A stretch of 64,000 bases of DNA from Desulfuromonadaceae bacterium (GTDB lineage Bacteria > Desulfobacterota > Desulfuromonadia > Geobacterales > Pseudopelobacteraceae), in NCBI GenBank assembly GCA_028681335.1, contig JAQUIT010000016.1:1-64000 (forward strand). Reading direction: 5' to 3'. Shown piece by piece: positions 1 through 9,681 of this stretch. Under the pieces are notes generated by a model, which was given only the letters and a program-made list of their open reading frames with translations, had not been told where the DNA came from and made no database searches. The translations under genes were made by a program, and so were the position numbers. Each line of letters starts with the position of its first letter. Positions within the stretch are counted from its first letter, which is position 1.

Positions 1-414
1 ACCTTGAGTCTCCTTTACTACCCGCTCAAAAACAGCCCGTACAGCCGGGTCTACTACGCCCTGCGCTAGTTGGGTGTACTGACCGATACAGTCCTTCTCC
101 TCAACTAAAGCAAGTTCCAATGCTTTTTGCTCAACCATGTTTTCACTGATCGCTTTTTCAAGCTTCATGTACGTTGGGTTCTTAGTGTCAACAGGTGAGT
201 TAATGTATGAAGTCAGATCGCCAAACTCGCTGCCTTTATAAAAACCAAAAAATGACTTCAAATGGCCAACTTCTTCGTTAGCAAGCATTTCTAATACTTT
301 TTTTGCTCGATCGTTTTTTGCTACAGATGCAGCCCTGCGATAAAAATCCATGCTATCCTTTTCGGCTTTGATTGCCAGGCTGATTGCCTCTTGCAGTGTA
401 TACTCTCTTCCCAT
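1..414 (-). CDS. Ferritin-like/rubrerythrin-family protein, partial (3' end off window)
   Basis: An open frame runs from an ATG at 414 to the window edge without a stop (138 codons seen). The ATG follows a strong AAGGGGG Shine-Dalgarno. The protein is all-helical, with the iron-ligand pattern of the ferritin-like fold: EKDSMDFY near residues 18-25, EEVGH at 47-51, then EEKDCIGQY near 105-113. This matches the rubrerythrin/ferritin-like diiron family, which acts in peroxide or iron handling. The fourth-helix ligands and any rubredoxin-like tail lie outside the window, so the subfamily is open. Confidence 0.75.
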   Translation of the reverse strand, partial: MGREYTLQEAISLAIKAEKDSMDFYRRAASVAKNDRAKKVLEMLANEEVGHLKSFFGFYKGSEFGDLTSYINSPVDTKNPTYMKLEKAISENMVEQKALELALVEEKDCIGQYTQLAQGVVDPAVRAVFERVVKETQG

Positions 415-533
415 GTAAACCCCCTTTAATATGATGATATGTTTACAGTATATCCAACATAAGTGTTTGGTCAATAATTATCTCTTGCCAGTGAAAATCA
501 TTTGTATACAGTATTAGTAAATACAAAATATAC

Positions 534-562
534 TTGACAATTGAGCCGATCCGCCGTACATT
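534..562 (+). promoter_or_regulatory. Candidate sigma-70 promoter of ppsR
   Basis: A perfect -35 TTGACA (534-539) is followed after 17 bases by TACATT (557-562), a 4/6 match to the -10 consensus. It lies about 55 bases before the ppsR start, in the divergent gap between it and the ferritin-like gene. Confidence 0.5.
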
Positions 563-616
563 TTCATTAGAAAATGGTTTTGTTTCTAATTAAACTGATA
601 GAGCAAGCGGAACACT

Positions 617-1432
617 ATGAAAACTATTTATGTGCTTTCTGATTCAACCGGCGAGACCGCTGAGCGTGTAATCCGTGCGGCTCTCTCACAATTTTATGAT
701 GATGATGTGCGTGTCCATCGACTTTTTAAGGTGAGCACCCAATCGGATGTAAAAGAGGCGTTGTCTGTTGCTGTTCGTACCCCAGGGCTGGTTGTCTATA
801 CTCTTGTTGATCCTGCCCTTTCTGAAGTTGTTGAGCGCGTTGCAGAGGAGTGTAGTCTTGTAACAGTTGATTTGTTGAGTCCTCTTATTTATAGCCTGTC
901 GCGGTACCTGGGTGCCCCTTCACGGGAAAAACCTGGATTGCTTCATCGTATCGATACAGATTATTATCGTCGTGTCGAAGCGGTCAATTTTACAGTAAAG
1001 CATGACGATGGGCAGGAAACAAGGTATCTGCATAAGGCTGATCTTGTCCTTGTGGGTGTGTCGCGCTCTTCAAAGACACCCCTTTCCATGTACCTTGCCC
1101 ATAAGGGGTATAAGGTTGCAAATGTGCCGATTGTTTTTGGTATAGCGCCTCCTGAGGAGTTGTTTGAAATTGATCAGACAAAAATTGTTGGTTTATTGAT
1201 TGATCCGAAGCGTCTTGTTGAGATTCGTACCTCTCGTTTAATCAATATGCGGCAAAGCCCGCGAGGAAGCTATAACGACTATCAGCAGGTAGAAGAAGAA
1301 GTGTCTGCCTGCCGACAGTTATATAGAAAGCATCCAGAATGGTACATTGTTAACATCACTAATAAGTCTGTAGAGGAAGCTGCTTCAGAGATAATGAGAA
1401 GAATGGAAATGAATTCAGGAACAGAATATTAA
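617..1432 (+). CDS. ppsR: Pyruvate, phosphate dikinase / PEP synthase regulatory protein (kinase-pyrophosphorylase)
   Basis: 271 aa, the usual length for the PpsR/DUF299 family. The start MKTIYVLSDSTGETAE is the family N-terminus, and the nucleotide-binding loop GVSRSSKTP sits at residues 147-155. Family members regulate PEP synthase or pyruvate phosphate dikinase by ADP-dependent phosphorylation and Pi-dependent dephosphorylation of a threonine next to the catalytic histidine, so this one probably controls gluconeogenic PEP formation. The target kinase is not in the window. A response regulator follows after 36 bases, so the two may share a transcript. Confidence 0.9.
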   Translation: MKTIYVLSDSTGETAERVIRAALSQFYDDDVRVHRLFKVSTQSDVKEALSVAVRTPGLVVYTLVDPALSEVVERVAEECSLVTVDLLSPLIYSLSRYLGAPSREKPGLLHRIDTDYYRRVEAVNFTVKHDDGQETRYLHKADLVLVGVSRSSKTPLSMYLAHKGYKVANVPIVFGIAPPEELFEIDQTKIVGLLIDPKRLVEIRTSRLINMRQSPRGSYNDYQQVEEEVSACRQLYRKHPEWYIVNITNKSVEEAASEIMRRMEMNSGTEY

Positions 1433-1468
1433 CGATTTCGTTTTATCACATCAAAAAGGAGAGATTAG

Positions 1469-2140
1469 ATGAAAATACTTATTGTTGAAGATGAAAAAAA
1501 GGTCGCTAGCTTTATTAAACGAGGGCTTGAAGATGACAGTTATCAGGTAACGCTCAGTCATGACGGCATCGATGGTTTTAAGCGTGCGAACAGTGGTGAA
1601 TTCGACCTCATTATTCTTGACTACATGTTACCCAAGAAAGATGGTCTCACGGTACTTCATGAACTGCGGGAGGCCGGCAATAAGACCCCTGTACTCATGT
1701 TAACAGCTAAATCCGAAACCGAGGACGTTGTTTCCGGACTTGATGCAGGTGCCGATGATTATTTGGCAAAACCGTTTGCGTTTGCCGAGTTGCAAGCGAG
1801 AGTCAGGGCTCTTATCAGACGAAGTGAGCTGGATCGTGGTGCTGAAATTCGATTTGCTGACCTGAGGCTGGATCCGGTAAACCATAAAGTATGGAGAGGC
1901 CAGACACCGATTGTCCTTACTGCTAAAGAATACAATCTTCTTGCTTACATGGTGCGGAATGCCGGTAATGTTCTTACTCGAGCAAATATTGCTGACAACT
2001 GCTGGGAATATCCATTTGAAACCTTTACTAATATTATTGATGTTTACATAAACTATCTGCGTAAGAAAGTTGATGGTAAATTCCCGACCAAGCTTATTCA
2101 TACTGTGCGCGGGCAAGGGTACATTCTGAAAGAGGGGTAG
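1469..2140 (+). CDS. OmpR/PhoB-family response regulator (orphan)
   Basis: 223 aa. The N-terminal receiver domain has the acidic pair E7-D8, phosphoacceptor D51 (ILDYMLP), the switch Thr in MLTAK, and the conserved Lys of LAKPF. The C-terminal winged-helix DNA-binding domain spans about 130-220 (TAKEYNLL, then IHTVRGQGYIL at the end). The start follows AAAAAGGAGAG. The sequence resembles CusR/CopR-type heavy-metal regulators, but the signal cannot be told from sequence. No histidine kinase is adjacent: the next gene encodes a membrane iron-sulfur protein. Confidence 0.88.
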   Translation: MKILIVEDEKKVASFIKRGLEDDSYQVTLSHDGIDGFKRANSGEFDLIILDYMLPKKDGLTVLHELREAGNKTPVLMLTAKSETEDVVSGLDAGADDYLAKPFAFAELQARVRALIRRSELDRGAEIRFADLRLDPVNHKVWRGQTPIVLTAKEYNLLAYMVRNAGNVLTRANIADNCWEYPFETFTNIIDVYINYLRKKVDGKFPTKLIHTVRGQGYILKEG

Positions 2141-2240
2141 CGTGATCTCGACCTTCTTGGTTGGATTATTATTGAGTTCATGAATAGTCAAGGGCGGTGT
2201 CGTGACTTATGCGATCCCGCCCTTGCTTTGTGGAGAGCAT

Positions 2241-3215
2241 ATGTCTGCCCGCTATATGCAACCGCTGCGAATTCTGATACAGTGTATGTTTGCTGGATTT
2301 ATGATATGGCTAGGGTTGCGCTTTTACTACTTTATCGAGATGGTCAGTGTCGTTGGTGAGAAATCTATTGGGACCCGTCCCGCGGGAATTGACGGCTTCC
2401 TGCCTATTTCCGGCTTTGCTGGGGCAGTCTCCTGGCTGAGAGGTAGTGGAATAAACACGGTACACCCGGCAGCTGTGATCATTTTTGTGACTGTAGTTAT
2501 TCTCTCACTTTTGCTAAGGCGTTCATTCTGCTCATGGATTTGTCCCGTCGCAACAATTTCTGAAGTTTCCTGGAAAGTGGGATTTCGCCTGTTTCGCCGT
2601 AACTGGCGCTTGCCAGGTTGGCTTGATGTCATATTAAGAGGGGTGAAGTACTCACTGCTGCTTTTCTTTGTTTATTTTATTGTCATCGCCATGTCGTCTG
2701 ACGCATTGTCCGGATTTCTTCAGTCAGACTATCACATGATAGCTGATGTCCGTTTAATGGATTTTTTCCTGCACATGTCCCCCGTAGCATTGTGCGTTGT
2801 CTTGTCGTTATTGGTTGCGTCAGTTGTGCTACGGAACCCACTCTGTCGCTATCTTTGCCCATACGGAGCTCTACTGGGTTTGATTGCGATGCTTTCACCA
2901 ATGCGTGTGACCAGAAGTACAGAACGCTGTGTCTCCTGCGGTGTTTGCAGCCAAATCTGTCCGACCTATATCGATGTCATGCATAAGAGTAGCGTTGCTT
3001 CTCCTGAATGTATATCATGTTGGCGATGTATTAGTCATTGCCGTTTCAATGAGGCGCTTACAATGCGTGCAGCAAAACGTTTTGTGGTGCCGGGCGTTGT
3101 CTTTGCTGCTACGGTTGTTCTCCTTTTTATAGGTGGCACTCTGATCGGAAAGTTGAGTGGCCATTGGCATAGTTCAATATCTCTGAAAGAATATGTCCGA
3201 TTGTTGGGCAAGTAA
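2241..3215 (+). CDS. Membrane-bound 4Fe-4S polyferredoxin, NapH/CcoG-like
   Basis: About 324 aa from the ATG at 2241, chosen because GGAG lies five bases upstream. A GTG at 2202 would add 13 residues and has a poorer site. There are about five hydrophobic segments. Two membrane CxxxCP motifs (CSWICP and CRYLCPYG) are typical of NapH/NosR/CcoG proteins. A soluble stretch then carries two cysteine clusters, CVSCGVCSQICP and CISCWRCISHC, consistent with two 4Fe-4S centres. A last membrane span lies near the C-terminus. Probable role: electron transfer at the cytoplasmic membrane. No nap, nos or cco partners are adjacent. Confidence 0.8.
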   Translation: MSARYMQPLRILIQCMFAGFMIWLGLRFYYFIEMVSVVGEKSIGTRPAGIDGFLPISGFAGAVSWLRGSGINTVHPAAVIIFVTVVILSLLLRRSFCSWICPVATISEVSWKVGFRLFRRNWRLPGWLDVILRGVKYSLLLFFVYFIVIAMSSDALSGFLQSDYHMIADVRLMDFFLHMSPVALCVVLSLLVASVVLRNPLCRYLCPYGALLGLIAMLSPMRVTRSTERCVSCGVCSQICPTYIDVMHKSSVASPECISCWRCISHCRFNEALTMRAAKRFVVPGVVFAATVVLLFIGGTLIGKLSGHWHSSISLKEYVRLLGK

Positions 3216-3233
3216 CAGAAAGGAAGCAATATA

Positions 3234-4403
3234 ATGGGCGTATATGCCAACACTGTAAGTATTACCCAGTTCTCAGTTACAGGTGAATTGCCAAAAACAG
3301 ACCAATTTCAGTGGTTAGCCGACAAACTTACCGATCGTGCTTTTCAATCAATTGAAAATTCAACGGAAGAGTCTGCTGAAGGATGGACGCTGGTTGATAA
3401 ACCGGATGAATCGATATTTAATGTCCCATCCGATTTCTGGCGTGATAATTTTATCGTTTTCTCTTTACGTAAAGATCTGCGTAAAATCCCTGCAGCTGTC
3501 CTTAAGTCGCACACCGGACGTGAAGAAGGCGCTTTTCTGGCTCAAAATCCTAATCTGCGCCGTACTCCCAAGCATAAGCGTGAGGAGATAAAAGAGCAGG
3601 TTCAAATGCGTCTTCTGACGAGATGTCTTCCGGTACCTTCTAGCGTTGATATTGTGTGGGATCAGAAGAGTGGAGTTCTTACTCTTTACAGCCTCGGGAC
3701 CAAGGTAATAGAGCGTTTTGAGGACCTCTTTCGTAAAACATTTGAAGGGTTTAGCCCTGTTATTATCCATCCCTTTGCACGGGCACAAAAACTGTTGGAT
3801 GGGTCGCTGCTTGACTCTTTAAATGCCGCCAACCAAGCCGGTTCTGATGCAGTTGTTGCTCTGATACGTGACAATCAATGGCTTGGGTGGGAATTTATGT
3901 TGTGGTTGCTACAGCGCGGAGTCAACGGAGAAGGCGAATTTTCCGTTTGCTGTCCTGGCCATATTACTAATGGTGAAAAATTCTCCGCCTGGATTGATGA
4001 TCGCATTCAGTTCCAAGGTGGCGGTGAAGAAGGTGGAATTCAGAAAGTCACTGTTTCCGGTTCACAGGATAGTTATCTGGAAGCCATTTCTGCTCTCAAG
4101 GGCGGCAAACGAATCACCAGTGCTACAATCTGTATGGAAAAAGACGAGAATCCGTGGAAGTTGACTCTTAAGGGTGATACGTTCGGTTTTGCCTCTTTTA
4201 AATGTCCTCAGGTGCGGGTTGAAAAGGATTCTACCGTTGACCAGATGAGTGAGAGGGAAGCAGTTTTTTATGAGCGGATGTTCCTGATGGATCAGGGGTT
4301 ACAGCTGTTTGACAGTTTATTTACGACGTTTCTAAAAGAGCGACTGGCCGATTCATGGAATGAGCGCTTGCGGGCGATTCAATCCTGGCTGGATGGGGAG
4401 TAG
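3234..4403 (+). CDS. rdgC: RdgC-like recombination-associated protein
   Basis: 389 aa, starting at an ATG after AGGAAG. The N-terminus ([12 protein letters not shown], then [18 protein letters not shown]) and the repeated lysine/arginine-rich segment [15 protein letters not shown] resemble the RdgC family, whose E. coli member forms a ring around double-stranded DNA and limits RecA activity. The protein is longer than E. coli RdgC (about 300 aa), so I assign the family, not proven function. The stop lies four bases before the obgE start, so the two are probably cotranscribed and translationally coupled. Confidence 0.65.
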   Translation: MGVYANTVSITQFSVTGELPKTDQFQWLADKLTDRAFQSIENSTEESAEGWTLVDKPDESIFNVPSDFWRDNFIVFSLRKDLRKIPAAVLKSHTGREEGAFLAQNPNLRRTPKHKREEIKEQVQMRLLTRCLPVPSSVDIVWDQKSGVLTLYSLGTKVIERFEDLFRKTFEGFSPVIIHPFARAQKLLDGSLLDSLNAANQAGSDAVVALIRDNQWLGWEFMLWLLQRGVNGEGEFSVCCPGHITNGEKFSAWIDDRIQFQGGGEEGGIQKVTVSGSQDSYLEAISALKGGKRITSATICMEKDENPWKLTLKGDTFGFASFKCPQVRVEKDSTVDQMSEREAVFYERMFLMDQGLQLFDSLFTTFLKERLADSWNERLRAIQSWLDGE

Positions 4404-4407
4404 TTGG

Positions 4408-5424
4408 ATGAAATTTATAGATGAAGTAACATTATACGCAACGTCCGGGCATGGCGGTGCTGGTTGTGTCGCCTTTCGCCACGAAAAGTTTATTGAATTC
4501 GGAGGACCAAGCGGTGGTGATGGCGGCAAGGGGGGCGATGTTATCTTTGAGGCAACATCAGGGCTTTCAACCTTATTGGAGTTGCGCCACAGGCCTCATC
4601 AAAAGGCTGAGCATGGCCATAACGGTATGGGTAAAAACCGGCATGGTGCCGGTGGTAAGGATCTGCTGATCAGGGTGCCGGTCGGAACTGTTGTCAAGGA
4701 TGCTGATACCGATGACATCCTGGCAGACCTGACAGAAAATGGTCAGCGAGTCATACTGCTTAAAGGTGGCAGGGGAGGACAGGGCAATGCACGTTTTGCC
4801 TCCGCTACCAATAAAGCGCCAAAGTTTGCGCAGCCCGGCGAAGAACATGAAGAACGGAAGCTTCGACTGGAATTAAAACTGATGGCTGATGTCGGGCTTC
4901 TTGGTTTACCCAACGCCGGCAAATCATCACTTATCAGCAAAATTTCTGCAGCTCGCCCAAAGATTGCCGATTACCCGTTTACAACAATGGTCCCATCACT
5001 TGGCGTTGTACCGTATAAAAATTATAAATCCTTTGTTATGGCAGACATCCCTGGAATTATTGAGGGAGCCAATGAGGGGGCTGGACTAGGTCACCGTTTT
5101 CTCAAACATTTGGAACGTTCCGGTATCCTGCTACATCTCGTTGATATTTCCTGGATGCCTGAGCGCGACCCGCGGGCCGAATTCGAATCAATAAAACGTG
5201 AGTTAGCACTTTTCAGCCCCGAATTGGCCTCGAAGGAACAGATTGTGGTAATTACCAAGATTGATCTGCCGCAGACTAGAGCTGAATTGCCAACTATTCT
5301 CTCCTGGTTTGAAGCGGCTGGTGTCACGGTGTTTCCCATTTCATCGGCAACAGGAGAAGGTGTTGATCTGTTGTTAGATGAGATTGCCAGGCGGTTATGG
5401 GGTCCGCCAGAAGAGGTGTGGTGA
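4408..5424 (+). CDS. obgE: Obg-family GTPase ObgE/CgtA
   Basis: 338 aa from the ATG at 4408, which follows GGGGAG inside the end of rdgC and gives the canonical start [17 protein letters not shown]. Upstream in-frame starts are rejected because they extend past this family start. A glycine-rich Obg fold covers about 1-158. The G domain follows, with G1 GLPNAGKSS (about 166-174), a switch region [11 protein letters not shown]3 DIPGI, G4 TKID and G5 SSATGEG. Obg proteins act in 50S ribosome assembly and stress signalling. The usual rplU-rpmA neighbours are missing here. Confidence 0.95.
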   Translation: MKFIDEVTLYATSGHGGAGCVAFRHEKFIEFGGPSGGDGGKGGDVIFEATSGLSTLLELRHRPHQKAEHGHNGMGKNRHGAGGKDLLIRVPVGTVVKDADTDDILADLTENGQRVILLKGGRGGQGNARFASATNKAPKFAQPGEEHEERKLRLELKLMADVGLLGLPNAGKSSLISKISAARPKIADYPFTTMVPSLGVVPYKNYKSFVMADIPGIIEGANEGAGLGHRFLKHLERSGILLHLVDISWMPERDPRAEFESIKRELALFSPELASKEQIVVITKIDLPQTRAELPTILSWFEAAGVTVFPISSATGEGVDLLLDEIARRLWGPPEEVW

Positions 5425-6545
5425 TGCGGAAGGAGCTGCTTAAAACAGTTAAGCGGGTTGTAATAAAAATAGGCAGCAGGGTGCTTACTGATTCGAATGG
5501 CGCCCTGGACATGGCTGTTATTGGCATAATTTGTGGCGAAATATCATTGCTTCGCCAGAAGGGACTTGAAGTCATAGTCGTCTCCTCCGGTGCGATAGCC
5601 GCCGGTAGAAGTGAACTTGGGCTTACCTACAAGCCGCGAACTATCCCGCATAAACAGGCGGCGGCAGCCGTTGGCCAGACCCGGTTAATGCAGGCATATG
5701 AAAGTTCCCTGGCTCCTCACAAGCTTAAAGCAGCTCAGGTGCTTTTGACCAGTGAAGATCTTGGGAGCCGGCAGCGTTTTCTTAACGCCAGGGCGACTCT
5801 GGATACTCTGCTTGGTTTTGGAATAATTCCGATAATCAACGAAAACGATACAGTAGTTGTTGATGAGATAAAGTTCGGGGATAACGACAATCTCTCTGCC
5901 TTGGTAACAAACGTTGCCGAAGCTCATCTGTTACTGATACTGACTGATATCGAAGGGCTCTACAGTGCCGATCCCAATACTCATCCGGATGCAAAACTTA
6001 TCCCGTTGGTTAAGGGGATAAGCCGCGACATTGAACGTGCTGCCGGCGGTTCCAACTCTTCGGTTGGGACCGGTGGCATGGCGACCAAGGTGGCAGCGGC
6101 CAAGAAGGCAGGCAAAAACGGTATTGCGACTATTATGGTTTCCGGTAAGCGGGACGGAATAATTGTTGCTGCTTTAGAGGGAGAGGAGGTAGGAACTCTG
6201 TTTCTACCATCCGACATTGGATTGAATCGGCGTAAACATTGGATTGCTTATACACTTAGGCCGTCAGGCAAAATAACCGTTGATGATGGTGCAAAGAATG
6301 CATTGCTGAAGAAGGGTAAGAGCCTTCTTCCCTCCGGAGTTGTCCAGGTAGAAGGCAGGTTCGAGCGTGGTGCGTGCATCAGGCTCTGTGGGTCTGATGG
6401 CGTTGAGTTCGCACGGGGTTTGTCTGATTATTCAAGTGCAGAGTCTATTCGGCTCGTTGGCTGTAAAAGTTCGGAAATCGAAGGGATACTTGGGTATCAT
6501 TACGGAGACGTAATTATCCATCGTGATAATCTAGTCCTGCTTTAG
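5424..6545 (+). CDS. proB: Glutamate 5-kinase
   Basis: 373 aa from the ATG at 5424, which overlaps the obgE stop by one base (TGATG) with AGAGGTG upstream. The amino-acid kinase domain has [10 protein letters not shown] near the N-terminus, the VSSGAIAAG loop and INENDTV. A C-terminal PUA domain (about 280-373) is present, as in full-length bacterial ProB. The enzyme phosphorylates glutamate in the first step of proline synthesis. proA is not in the window. obgE-proB order is common in Geobacter relatives. Confidence 0.95.
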   Translation: MRKELLKTVKRVVIKIGSRVLTDSNGALDMAVIGIICGEISLLRQKGLEVIVVSSGAIAAGRSELGLTYKPRTIPHKQAAAAVGQTRLMQAYESSLAPHKLKAAQVLLTSEDLGSRQRFLNARATLDTLLGFGIIPIINENDTVVVDEIKFGDNDNLSALVTNVAEAHLLLILTDIEGLYSADPNTHPDAKLIPLVKGISRDIERAAGGSNSSVGTGGMATKVAAAKKAGKNGIATIMVSGKRDGIIVAALEGEEVGTLFLPSDIGLNRRKHWIAYTLRPSGKITVDDGAKNALLKKGKSLLPSGVVQVEGRFERGACIRLCGSDGVEFARGLSDYSSAESIRLVGCKSSEIEGILGYHYGDVIIHRDNLVLL

Positions 6546-6549
6546 TTGT

Positions 6550-6588
6550 GATAAAGCCTCGGAGACCGTAACTCTCCGAGGCCTTATC
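6550..6588. terminator. Bidirectional hairpin terminator between proB and the convergent secreted-protein gene
   Basis: A 16-base stem (6550-6565 with 6573-6588, one A/C mismatch) encloses a 7-base loop. It lies directly after proB and before the 3' end of the convergent minus-strand gene, so it can serve both. The T-tract is weak. Confidence 0.65.
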
Positions 6589-6607
6589 ATTGATGATGAT
6601 TTTGCAA

Positions 6608-7897
6608 CTAATTAACTACAGAGGCACTTGCTGTAAATGTTTCTTTTCTTTTCAGGCTGACGTTGGTTATCTCCACATTTCCTCTTAGTTCTTGCCCTAC
6701 AGCACTGTCCTTGCGTACCATGACATTCAGGTTGATCTCTGCCAGTTGGCCAATCTCAATCTGAGCAACATTAAAAACTAAGGTGCCGTTAGGTTCCTGT
6801 TTAAAGATCACATCCGGGGCTCCCTGGAAGTCAATCTGAGGTGGTAGCTGGAGCTTGACAGTTAAATCTCTTGCCGGCAATGAACCTGCGTTGAGTACTG
6901 TCAGGCGGTAACGAAGTTTCTCACCTGGAAAAACTTTACTCTTGGCGAGTTTTGCAACTGCGCGTACCAGCGGTGCGGAACTTATTACCAACACCTCTTT
7001 ATTAAAACCAACGTCAGTGAATTTAGCCGATACGGCTTTAACAAAAATGGCAGAACGGTGACCATCAACCATTTCTGCAGGCATTGTAAATGCTATTGTT
7101 CCCTTGAATGTTTCACCTGGAGCGAGCCAAACACTGTTTATTGGTGCATCAGGTTTACTGGCACTAGTCAGAAAGGGGACGTAACCCTCTGCTGCCGTTG
7201 CCGTTAATAAGAACTCTTCTCTGCTTCCCCCGGTGTTTGAAATTTCGAACGGCAGACGCCCGTTGTCACCCACGGGGAATGTTTCAGCACCTTGATGCAG
7301 CAGCGTAATGGCCACTTTAATGCTTTCCTTGGCCAGTTTTTCAGCCAGCAAGCGTTCCTTCTCAATACGTTCAGCTTCCATTTTGATACGGGCCAATCGT
7401 TCCTGCTCTGCCTTCGCTTTAGCAGCACGCTCCATCTGAATCTTCAGCTCTGCCATACGCTCGCGCTCCAACCTGTCAGAGCGTACTTTGTTCGCTGCTG
7501 TTTGCAGGTTTTTATCTGCCGCAAGAACTTCACCTTTTTGAAGACGGCTCTCAAGTACTCTCAACTCATCTTCAACAGAGGTCTTAAGGCTGCTTTCAGG
7601 GAAATCGGTAGTAAACACAGTAACAGCTTTTGCCGCACGTTCATTGTTTCCGGATCTTAGGCTGGCACGAGCTGTAAGAAGTAAAGCCACGTCCCGGAGT
7701 GGAGAATCAGGGAAAACCTGGTTTAGCTGATCGCACTTTTCTATAGACAGCAGGTAGTCTTTCTGCTGGTAAGCGTTGAAGGCCTCTATGAAAACGGTAG
7801 AGTCATCGATTTCAGCTGAATGTGCGACGGCGAACGAAATAAAAACTATTATCAATGCTACTAAGAGCTGAGTTGTTATTTTACTTATTTGGTTCAT
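6608..7897 (-). CDS. Secreted protein with TPR-like N-terminus, coiled coil and C-terminal DUF11-like domain
   Basis: 429 aa from the ATG at 7897; a TTG at 7912 inside the end of rpoD is less likely. A signal peptide ends near VAHSAEIDD. An N-terminal region with a TPR-like pattern (AFNAYQQKDYLLSIEKCDQL) is followed by a long charged coiled coil rich in Glu, Lys and Arg (about 110-195). The C-terminal half has beta-rich segments, including LRYRLTVLNAGSLPARDLTV, typical of the DUF11/conserved-repeat fold. It is probably periplasmic or surface-exposed. Function unknown. It begins five bases after the rpoD stop and is likely transcribed with it. Confidence 0.7.
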   Translation of the reverse strand: MNQISKITTQLLVALIIVFISFAVAHSAEIDDSTVFIEAFNAYQQKDYLLSIEKCDQLNQVFPDSPLRDVALLLTARASLRSGNNERAAKAVTVFTTDFPESSLKTSVEDELRVLESRLQKGEVLAADKNLQTAANKVRSDRLERERMAELKIQMERAAKAKAEQERLARIKMEAERIEKERLLAEKLAKESIKVAITLLHQGAETFPVGDNGRLPFEISNTGGSREEFLLTATAAEGYVPFLTSASKPDAPINSVWLAPGETFKGTIAFTMPAEMVDGHRSAIFVKAVSAKFTDVGFNKEVLVISSAPLVRAVAKLAKSKVFPGEKLRYRLTVLNAGSLPARDLTVKLQLPPQIDFQGAPDVIFKQEPNGTLVFNVAQIEIGQLAEINLNVMVRKDSAVGQELRGNVEITNVSLKRKETFTASASVVN

Positions 7898-7901
7898 TGA
7901 G

Positions 7902-9650
7902 TTAGTCCACAAAGCTTTTTAGTTTTTTACTACGGCTGGGGTGGCGTAATTTACGTAAGGCTTTTGCTTCAATCTGCCGGATTCGCTCTCGTGTTACCTC
8001 AAAATCCTGACCGACCTCTTCAAGCGTATGGTCGCTTTTTTCTCCGATCCCGAACCTCATCCTGAGAACTTTTTCTTCTCGTGGTGTGAGTGTTGCCAGC
8101 ACTTTGGCCGTACTTTCCGAGAGATTGTTTTTAATGACCGCTTCAATCGGTGAGATGACACCTTTGTCCTCAATGAAATCTCCCAAGTGAGAATCCTCTT
8201 CTTCACCGATCGGGGTTTCAAGCGAGATAGGTTCTTTGGCGATCTTTAGAACCTTACGCACCTTGTCAAGTGGGAGCTGCATACGCTCAGCAATCTCTTC
8301 CGGGGAGGGCTCACGACCATTCTCCTGTACCAGTTGACGGCTGGTACGTATTAATTTGTTTATTGTTTCTATCATGTGAACCGGAATGCGGATTGTGCGG
8401 GCCTGATCAGCAATGGCTCGGGTAATGGCTTGGCGTATCCACCAGGTGGCATAGGTTGAGAACTTGTAGCCGCGCTGATATTCAAATTTATCAACCGCTT
8501 TCATCAGGCCAATATTTCCCTCTTGGATGAGATCAAGGAACTGCAACCCACGGTTGGTGTATTTCTTTGCAATTGATACAACGAGACGTAAGTTTGCCTC
8601 AATAAGTTCACTCTTCGCGATGCGAGCCTTGCACTCTCCCTCTTCAATTGCCTTGAGAGCTGCTGCCAGATCGCGGGCCTTAAAGCCGGATTCCTGTTCA
8701 ACTTTCTGGATCTTGCGAGCCGCGCTACGCAGGCGCTTTTCTACATTTACGGTTTCTTCTTCATCTAGTTTAAGCTTGTTCAGTTCTGTAGTGCATTTCT
8801 CGTCTTCATCTTGAAGTTTATCAAGAAGTATTTTCAGTTTTTCCAAAGGGATAAGCTTTTCAAGGTCAGATAATTCAGCCTGCAATTTATCAACCTTGCC
8901 CGATAATTCCTTAAGGCGTTCAGCAACCTTGTTGGTGTGCCGATCTTTAAGCCGCAGTGATTTCAGGAGATCAGCCTGGCGATCTTTCCCCTCGCGTAAT
9001 TTTTTGTCGAGCTCTTTTTTCTTGGCTGGTGATTTAGCCTCTGCAATTGTTTCGGCAATCTCAACCAACAATTGATGCTGGGCTGCTATCGAATCAATCA
9101 GTTCAAGAATTCTTGTTTTCTGGACATCCTCTTCGTCTTCCTCAAGTTCTTCCTCTTCAATTTCTTTACTGACTTCCGATGGGTTCATCTGGAATTTACG
9201 AAGCCGTTCACCCAGTGAGAGAACTTCCTTGACAGTAATCGGTGTATTAAGGATTACGCTGGCAACGTCACGCTCGCCGTCTTCAATTCTTTTAGCGATT
9301 TCAACTTCACCCTCCCGGGTAAGAAGAGAGACCGAACCCATCTCACGCAAATACATGCGGACTGGATCGCTGGTACGGCCGATTGAGCCAGGCTCAAATT
9401 CGACTTCTTCAGATTCTCCTTCTGCCTCTTCATCTTCGTCAAGATCACTCTTCATTTTGGGGATCTTGATTTTCTGGGCAGAATCTACAATTTCTATGTC
9501 CAAGTCACCAAACATACCCATAACGTCGTCAATCTGGTCTGTTGCGATATCGGGAGGTAGTATGTCATTGACTTCATCAAAAGTTAAAAAGCCCTTTTCT
9601 TTACCAATATCTATCAGCTGTTTAACGTCATCCATGTTTTTCTTTGCCAT
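7902..9650 (-). CDS. rpoD: RNA polymerase primary sigma factor (sigma-70)
   Basis: 582 aa from the ATG at 9650, six bases after GAGGTG; a GTG at 9659 would add three residues. Region 1.1 at the N-terminus is followed by region 1.2 ([11 protein letters not shown]), a long acidic and coiled non-conserved insert (about 150-340), region 2 with [16 protein letters not shown], region 3, and region 4.2 with [18 protein letters not shown] near the end. This is the housekeeping sigma factor that recognises TTGACA/TATAAT promoters such as those proposed in this window. It is the last core gene of the cvpA-dnaG-rpoD run. Confidence 0.97.
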   Translation of the reverse strand: MAKKNMDDVKQLIDIGKEKGFLTFDEVNDILPPDIATDQIDDVMGMFGDLDIEIVDSAQKIKIPKMKSDLDEDEEAEGESEEVEFEPGSIGRTSDPVRMYLREMGSVSLLTREGEVEIAKRIEDGERDVASVILNTPITVKEVLSLGERLRKFQMNPSEVSKEIEEEELEEDEEDVQKTRILELIDSIAAQHQLLVEIAETIAEAKSPAKKKELDKKLREGKDRQADLLKSLRLKDRHTNKVAERLKELSGKVDKLQAELSDLEKLIPLEKLKILLDKLQDEDEKCTTELNKLKLDEEETVNVEKRLRSAARKIQKVEQESGFKARDLAAALKAIEEGECKARIAKSELIEANLRLVVSIAKKYTNRGLQFLDLIQEGNIGLMKAVDKFEYQRGYKFSTYATWWIRQAITRAIADQARTIRIPVHMIETINKLIRTSRQLVQENGREPSPEEIAERMQLPLDKVRKVLKIAKEPISLETPIGEEEDSHLGDFIEDKGVISPIEAVIKNNLSESTAKVLATLTPREEKVLRMRFGIGEKSDHTLEEVGQDFEVTRERIRQIEAKALRKLRHPSRSKKLKSFVD

Positions 9651-9681
9651 CAGTATCACCTCTAGGGAGCAGCAGTTATAG

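Noticed and set aside
1700-2191. Minus-strand open frame of 163 codons antisense to the response regulator
   Set aside because: The receiver and winged-helix motifs are clear on the plus strand; the antisense frame has no family features.
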